A stretch of 64,000 nucleotides of DNA from positions 269,951 to 333,950 of the forward strand of contig NZ_VEIO01000003.1 of assembly GCF_007680605.1 (NCBI RefSeq). Reading direction: 5' to 3'. Source of the stretch: Paenibacillus xylanexedens. Lineage in GTDB: Bacteria > Bacillota > Bacilli > Paenibacillales > Paenibacillaceae. The translations under genes were made by a program, and so were the position numbers. Each line of letters starts with the position of its first letter. Position 1 is the stretch's first letter. The notes under the pieces are model-generated. The model saw only the letters and a list, made by a program, of their open reading frames with translations, had not been told where the DNA came from and ran no database searches. Shown piece after piece: positions 60,052-64,000 of this stretch.

Positions 60052-60174
60052 ATGAGGAAGAATTTGGGCACTAAGACATATGTCTTTGTATCCACGCTCG
60101 TTTTACAGAGCCTATCATTTTTCATCTTTTTCATACTGAATTCGGTGACGTGCACACGAGAAGAGTACAGTTAG
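60052..60174 (+). CDS. Small hydrophobic peptide (tentative)
   Basis: 40 codons: a basic start (MRKNLGTK), one hydrophobic segment (YVFVSTLVLQSLSFFIFFIL) and a short tail with one Cys. AGGGG is very close to the ATG. A TTAACT/TACTAT promoter with 17-bp spacing lies just upstream, so the message may have a very short leader. It could also be non-coding. Not recognised. Confidence 0.35.
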   Translation: MRKNLGTKTYVFVSTLVLQSLSFFIFFILNSVTCTREEYS

Positions 60175-60452
60175 TAAGAACCGTAGCTTTGAAGTAGATT
60201 GTAGAATTACCATCTTTACGAAAACCTATTGCAGCAAGCAATGAGTGGCAATAATTAGCCTTTTAAAGATTTCTTGTTATTACAGCATCATGTTTATCAT
60301 CTAGAATTAGAATGATATAGATAGTATATAGTATCGGAAGTAGATCCACGTAGAATTATACAGACAAGTATTTCTAGAGACTAGTCAGAACATGCAACTG
60401 TAGCTAGAACAGCATAGTATTACACCCTTAGAATTGAACAGGCATCACCTCC
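60175..60452 (+). other. AT-rich region with recurring TAGAATT words
   Basis: No long reading frame. TAGAATTA or close variants recur near 60202, 60303, 60351 and 60428. It lies between the small peptide frame and a strong terminator, so it may be the body of an unexplained transcript. Confidence 0.35.
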
Positions 60453-60480
60453 AGCCCGGCATATGAGCCAGGGCTTTTTC
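60453..60480 (+). terminator. Terminator upstream of the MocR gene
   Basis: AGCCC-GGC pairs with GCC-a-GGGCT, followed by TTTTTCCC. Confidence 0.75.
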
Positions 60481-60585
60481 CCGTTATGCGTACAACTCAG
60501 GCCACTTTAGCTACGAAACAGAGGTATCGTGGTTCTTTCTGCTGGGTTTATAATATGGCAAGATACCAGTAGAGGGAGTGATGGG

Positions 60586-62040
60586 ATGTATTCCGACCTG
60601 CATTTGACGGAGGACCGCCCTGTATATATACAAGTCAAGGATTATTTGAAACGGTTAATGTTAAAAGGCGGTTTGCAGCCCAATCAGAAGCTGCCTTCGA
60701 CCCGTGAGCTGAGCACGTTGATGAAGGTAAGCCGAAGCACCATTTTGCTCGCCTACGCAGAGCTTGAAGAGGAAGGATTGATCTATGCGCTCAAAGGTAA
60801 AGGTAATTACGTCAGCACACTTATTGAATCCCAGCAGGCCACTGCAATCCATTGGCAATTAGACTGGACAGCAGAAGTTAGCGATTATGCGATTCAGGCT
60901 GAGCAATATGATCTGATGAAACATGGCTCGGGAGCCGAGCGCGGCGAAATTTCCTTTACCAGCATCGCGCCGGATGAAAAACTGTTTGATCTTCAAAATG
61001 TGAAACGGGCCTTCCTGGATCGCATGTCACTTGAAGGAGAAGTTTTACTTAATTACGGCTACGCGCAAGGATATAAACCGCTCATGAATTATTTGATGAA
61101 CTATATGGAAAACAAAGGGGTCGACCTTACGGGTAAGGATATTTTGATTACGAACGGGTTTACGGAGGGATTTGACCTGGTGCTCGGGGCATTGCGCAAA
61201 AAGAGCGGCAAAGCGCTCTGTGAGAATCCCACACATCATACGGCGATCAAAAACCTGAAGCTGCACCAGTTTCAGCTAACCGGTATCGATATGGAACCGG
61301 ATGGCCTGGATCTGAAGCAGCTAGAGCAGGAACTGGCTGAAAGTGCGTATGATCTGGCATATCTTGTGCCCTCGTATCACAATCCGACCGGAATCGTGAC
61401 TTCGCCCGCAAAACGAACTGAAATTATACGTTTAATGAACGAATATCAAGTTCCGATTATTGAGGATGGATTTAACGAAGAGCTTCGTTATTCCGGCTCC
61501 CATGTCTCGCCCTTGATCGCCAGTATGGGTAAGGGTAACGGCCTTGTCTACCTCGGCAGCTTCTCCAAAGTATTGTTTCCTGGACTGCGTGTGGGCTGGA
61601 TTATCGCGGATGCCGCATTGATCGATTATCTGGAAAGCATGAAGCGGGCGCGCAGTATTCATACGTCTACTCTGGATCAGTCCCTGTTATATCAATATTT
61701 AAGCAACGGCAATTTTGAAAAATACCTGAAACGGGCTCGTACAGAGTACAAGCGAAAATATGAACTCGCTGTGCATTGTCTGAAACGGCATCTGCCGATG
61801 TGTCAAATATCCGGAGCAGGCGGTTTGCATCTGTTTGTGCAGTTTCCACCAGAGGTGCGAACCAGAGAGCTGCTAGCTGCCTGTAAGGTAAAAGGGGTAA
61901 CCTTTACTCCCGGAGATACCTTTTATCTGGAGCCCGGTCAAGGACTTCACACCATGCGGCTCGGATTCTCCAGAGTCAGCGACGAGAACATCCGCAAAGG
62001 CATTCGTATCATCGGGGAAACGGTTGCGAGCATGATGTAA
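60586..62040 (+). CDS. MocR/GntR-family PLP-dependent regulator (DdlR-like)
   Basis: 484 residues. The GntR winged helix (about 1-75) has RPVYIQVKDYLKRLML and KLPSTRELSTLMKVSRSTILLAYAELEEEGLI in two pieces. A fold-type I aminotransferase domain follows, with YHNPTG and the PLP lysine in GSFSKVLFPGLRVGW. ATG 60586 follows AGAGGGAG. The next gene encodes D-Ala-D-Ala ligase; DdlR of Brevibacillus is a MocR activator of ddl, so the same role is likely here. Confidence 0.87.
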   Translation: MYSDLHLTEDRPVYIQVKDYLKRLMLKGGLQPNQKLPSTRELSTLMKVSRSTILLAYAELEEEGLIYALKGKGNYVSTLIESQQATAIHWQLDWTAEVSDYAIQAEQYDLMKHGSGAERGEISFTSIAPDEKLFDLQNVKRAFLDRMSLEGEVLLNYGYAQGYKPLMNYLMNYMENKGVDLTGKDILITNGFTEGFDLVLGALRKKSGKALCENPTHHTAIKNLKLHQFQLTGIDMEPDGLDLKQLEQELAESAYDLAYLVPSYHNPTGIVTSPAKRTEIIRLMNEYQVPIIEDGFNEELRYSGSHVSPLIASMGKGNGLVYLGSFSKVLFPGLRVGWIIADAALIDYLESMKRARSIHTSTLDQSLLYQYLSNGNFEKYLKRARTEYKRKYELAVHCLKRHLPMCQISGAGGLHLFVQFPPEVRTRELLAACKVKGVTFTPGDTFYLEPGQGLHTMRLGFSRVSDENIRKGIRIIGETVASMM

Positions 62041-62070
62041 GAAATTTTAAAAAGCATAGGAGGATTTCAT

Positions 62071-62991
62071 ATGAAAGTCGGCGTTATTATGGGCGGAACA
62101 TCTTCAGAGCGGGAAATCTCCCTGCTCACCGGACAGGAGATGATTGCGAACTTGGACAGAAGCAAATACGAGGTCGTACCGATTGAGCTGAATTCCAAAC
62201 GGGATCTGATCGATAAATCGGACGGAATCGATGTAGCTTTGCTTGCCTTGCACGGAAAATACGGAGAAGACGGCACGGTGCAAGGCACGCTTGAATCCCT
62301 CGGCATTCCTTACACGGGTTGCGGCGTGCTTGCCAGCGGCGTATGCATGGATAAGGACATGTCCAAACAGCTCATGCGGCAAGCAGGGGTACTCACGGGA
62401 GACTGGCTTCAAGTGAACCGAATGCAAGATCTGTCCTCTGTGGTTGTCCAGCACTTAACGTACCCTGTCGTTGTCAAACCCAACTCAGGCGGCTCCAGCA
62501 TTGGAACGCAGATCGTCCATGAGCCATCATCCCTGCCTGCGGCAGTAGAGTCCGCTCTTGCCTGGGATGACAGTGTAATGATCGAGCAATACATTGAGGG
62601 TGAAGAGATTACCTGTGCTATCGTAGATGGTAAAATGCTACCCGTGATCTCTATTCGTGCCAATGCTGCCTTTTTTGATTATGCTGCCAAGTATGATGAT
62701 AACGGTGCGGATGAGCAGGTCGTGCAGCTACCTTCCGAGCTGCATCAGCGCGTAGAATCCGCAGCGTTAACCTGCTATAACGTACTCAAATGCAGTGTCT
62801 ATGCCAGAGTGGATATGCTCATTCGGGATGGCGTGCCTTACGTGCTGGAGGTAAACACCTTACCGGGCTTGACCCGCAACAGTCTGCTACCCAAAAGTGC
62901 TGCCGCTGCGGGGATTTCTTTTGCCGAGCTACTCGACACCATCATTGATCTGTCTCTCAAAGAACGTTCCGGGGAGTTGTCTCGTGTATGA
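62071..62991 (+). CDS. ddl: D-alanine--D-alanine ligase
   Basis: 306 residues of the ATP-grasp fold. Motifs are GGTSSEREISLLTG, ALHGKYGEDGTVQG, KPNSGGSSIGT and EVNTLPGLTRNSL, where the last binds Mg2+ and D-Ala. It makes the dipeptide for peptidoglycan precursors. ATG follows AGGAGGATT. It is 30 bp after the MocR gene and overlaps the GNAT gene by four nt. LLALHG and the Tyr in GKYGED argue for D-Ala rather than D-Lac ligase. Confidence 0.93.
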   Translation: MKVGVIMGGTSSEREISLLTGQEMIANLDRSKYEVVPIELNSKRDLIDKSDGIDVALLALHGKYGEDGTVQGTLESLGIPYTGCGVLASGVCMDKDMSKQLMRQAGVLTGDWLQVNRMQDLSSVVVQHLTYPVVVKPNSGGSSIGTQIVHEPSSLPAAVESALAWDDSVMIEQYIEGEEITCAIVDGKMLPVISIRANAAFFDYAAKYDDNGADEQVVQLPSELHQRVESAALTCYNVLKCSVYARVDMLIRDGVPYVLEVNTLPGLTRNSLLPKSAAAAGISFAELLDTIIDLSLKERSGELSRV

Positions 62992-63446
62992 GTCTAGATG
63001 TAAATATCCGGCATAGCGCCGATCAGGATCTGCAGGACATGGTTATTCTCATGGATCAGCTGGGATACCCAACAACTTACGCCGAGATGCAGGAAAGATA
63101 TACTCACATTGCCGCTGATACCAATTTCACAACACTGGTAGCCGAAGTGCGCGGGCGTGTAGTGGGACTGATTGGTATGCAGACATCATATTCCTATGAA
63201 AAGAACGGTAGACATTGCCGTATTATGGCACTGGTTGTGCACGAACATTACCGCGGCTCCGGTATCGGCCGTCAACTTCTGTTCGCTGCTGAGCAATGGG
63301 CAGCCACACAGCAGGTCGACTCTATCTCGCTAAACAGCGGTAATCGTGCGGATCGTGAAGCAGCGCATGCATTTTATCAAAATATGGGTTATACCGCTGG
63401 TAGCACCGGATTCAGCAAAAAAACACAGTTGCTGCAACATACGTAA
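62988..63446 (+). CDS. GNAT N-acetyltransferase, coupled to ddl
   Basis: 152 residues. Motif A is LVVHEHYRGSGIGRQLLFAAE with the acetyl-CoA loop RGSGIG; the final YQNMGYTAGSTGFSKK is the typical GNAT end. Its ATG overlaps the ddl stop (ATGA), so it is translated with the ligase. The substrate is unknown; a cell-wall precursor or amino acid would fit the context but is inference. Confidence 0.87.
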   Translation: MSLDVNIRHSADQDLQDMVILMDQLGYPTTYAEMQERYTHIAADTNFTTLVAEVRGRVVGLIGMQTSYSYEKNGRHCRIMALVVHEHYRGSGIGRQLLFAAEQWAATQQVDSISLNSGNRADREAAHAFYQNMGYTAGSTGFSKKTQLLQHT

Positions 63447-63536
63447 TCCAAGTCGGACGCCCAAATATGGATACAGGTCATTACTGCTCACGGTAAAACT
63501 CCGCATATAACCTCGAAACTATAAATATAAAAAATA

Positions 63537-63580
63537 AAACATTCCCTTCTAAGCGCTAATATGGCTCGAAGGGAATGTTT
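63537..63580. terminator. Terminator of the MocR-ddl-GNAT operon
   Basis: AAACATTCCCTTC pairs perfectly with GAAGGGAATGTTT. Confidence 0.85.
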
Positions 63581-63607
63581 ATGTTGCATGGTCTTATCCT
63601 GATTGAT

Positions 63608-63772
63608 TTAGGACTTGGCAGATTGTTCACCGGACAGCAGGAATGCGACCAGACGGCCGACTTCCTTGGATTCACCCAGACGTTTGGCCGGGTTGTCCTT
63701 TACGAACTCTTTGGACGCCGACTCCCAGTCATTCGGGTTAATCTGTTTGAATGAGGCACAGCACGAGGTCAT
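63608..63772 (-). pseudogene. Truncated SDR-like C-terminal fragment
   Basis: A 54-codon frame whose last 45 residues (NDWESASKEF, then RLGESKEVGRLVAFLLSGEQ) resemble the RxGxPEEVAxxVxFLLS region of short-chain dehydrogenases. It has no cofactor domain and stops before the usual glycine tail. No convincing ribosome site is seen. It is probably a remnant of a broken gene. Confidence 0.4.
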
Positions 63773-63806
63773 TCTTCATTCAATACCCTTTTCAAATTGG
63801 GCTTTA

Positions 63807-64000
63807 TCATGCCTTCGACAACTCATATGCCTCCATTAATTTCTCCAGAGGAATCCCGTTAATTTTCATTCCTGACACTTGGCAGGCTGCAAGCTCAACA
63901 CCTGAAAGATCACAGTCAACAAATCGACTGCCTTCCAAATCACAATGTCTCCACTGCATTGGCACGCGGTCTGTACCCAGATGTGTATCCTGGAACTGAG
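63807..64000 (-). CDS. Pentapeptide-repeat protein, 3' end (start outside window)
   Basis: The last 64 codons are visible and the frame is open to the right edge. Repeats of A/C(D/N)LXX type are visible as CDLEGSRFVDCDLSGVELAAC, read in pentads, after which a short helical tail (KLMEAYELSKA) ends the protein. Such proteins form right-handed quadrilateral helices; some mimic DNA. Function cannot be given from this fragment. Confidence 0.75.
   Translation of the reverse strand, partial: QFQDTHLGTDRVPMQWRHCDLEGSRFVDCDLSGVELAACQVSGMKINGIPLEKLMEAYELSKA

Noticed and set aside
60175..60480. T-box or other known riboswitch before the MocR gene
   Set aside because: No T-box GGGTGGNACCGCG-like sequence and no recognised aptamer.

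Overview
The window looks like chromosome of a Paenibacillus-type Bacillota (inference). Ribosome binding sites are strong AAGGAGG types. GlnR/TnrA-type and CcpA (cre)-type sites, a Spo0E-like phosphatase, pectin-oligosaccharide catabolism and short densely packed operons all fit that group. I see no rRNA, tRNA, transposase, phage or CRISPR array. The sequence reads as core-to-accessory chromosome with many small regulators beside the genes they probably control.

Layout. 1-3067 (minus) is the 5' part of a large secreted pectinase (CE12 esterase plus PL11 rhamnogalacturonan lyase) behind a cre site. 3.5-4.9 kb holds an acetate transporter and an acyl-CoA thioesterase. 4.9-10.9 kb is a nitrite-assimilation locus: an ANTAR antiterminator and a TrpD2-like partner, divergent from nitrite reductase (nasD, nasE) and SUMT. 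The shared spacer carries two GlnR/TnrA boxes, a promoter, a two-hairpin ANTAR target and an attenuator. 11-12.6 kb has a TetR regulator and an SDR enzyme. 13.6-19.7 kb is a two-component system divergent from a VTC-domain protein, a DUF4956 membrane protein and a glycine-rich carbohydrate-binding lipoprotein; a mirrored 20-bp motif sits at both promoters. This is the best candidate for an undescribed functional system.

20-25.5 kb holds a methyltransferase, an FHA/winged-helix protein, two small exported proteins and a DUF2339 membrane protein. 25.7-29.8 kb has a sugar-acid MFS transporter, KDPG aldolase, an IclR regulator and a P-loop kinase with paired IclR-type palindromes. 30-36.6 kb contains an LCP protein, two aldo/keto reductases, MarR and HxlR regulators, an AIM24 protein, an AraJ-like exporter and a Spo0E-like gene. 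36.8-43.5 kb is a six-gene operon for pectin oligosaccharides (two permeases, binding protein, LacI regulator, GH105, CE8) behind a perfect palindrome and a cre site. 44-48 kb has AraC, a fosmidomycin-resistance-type MFS, an orphan ABC ATPase and a methyltransferase. 48.1-51.7 kb is a YdaJ/YdaK/YdaM-like exopolysaccharide operon with a degenerate GGDEF protein and a 47-residue membrane peptide. 51.8-59.9 kb carries MarR, GNAT, rlmN, an NSS transporter, greA, arylamine N-acetyltransferase, an Sfp-type PPTase, a Bax-inhibitor-1 protein and a GIY-YIG protein. 60-63.5 kb holds a short unexplained transcription unit, then a MocR regulator, D-Ala-D-Ala ligase and GNAT. The right edge has an SDR-like gene fragment and the 3' end of a pentapeptide-repeat gene.

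Two intergenic loci (12867-13061 and 20073-20267) carry the same 195-bp element of four 28-nt units in forward-forward-reverse-reverse order with about 50-nt spacing. All functional names come from motif reading and family knowledge; no database search was run.
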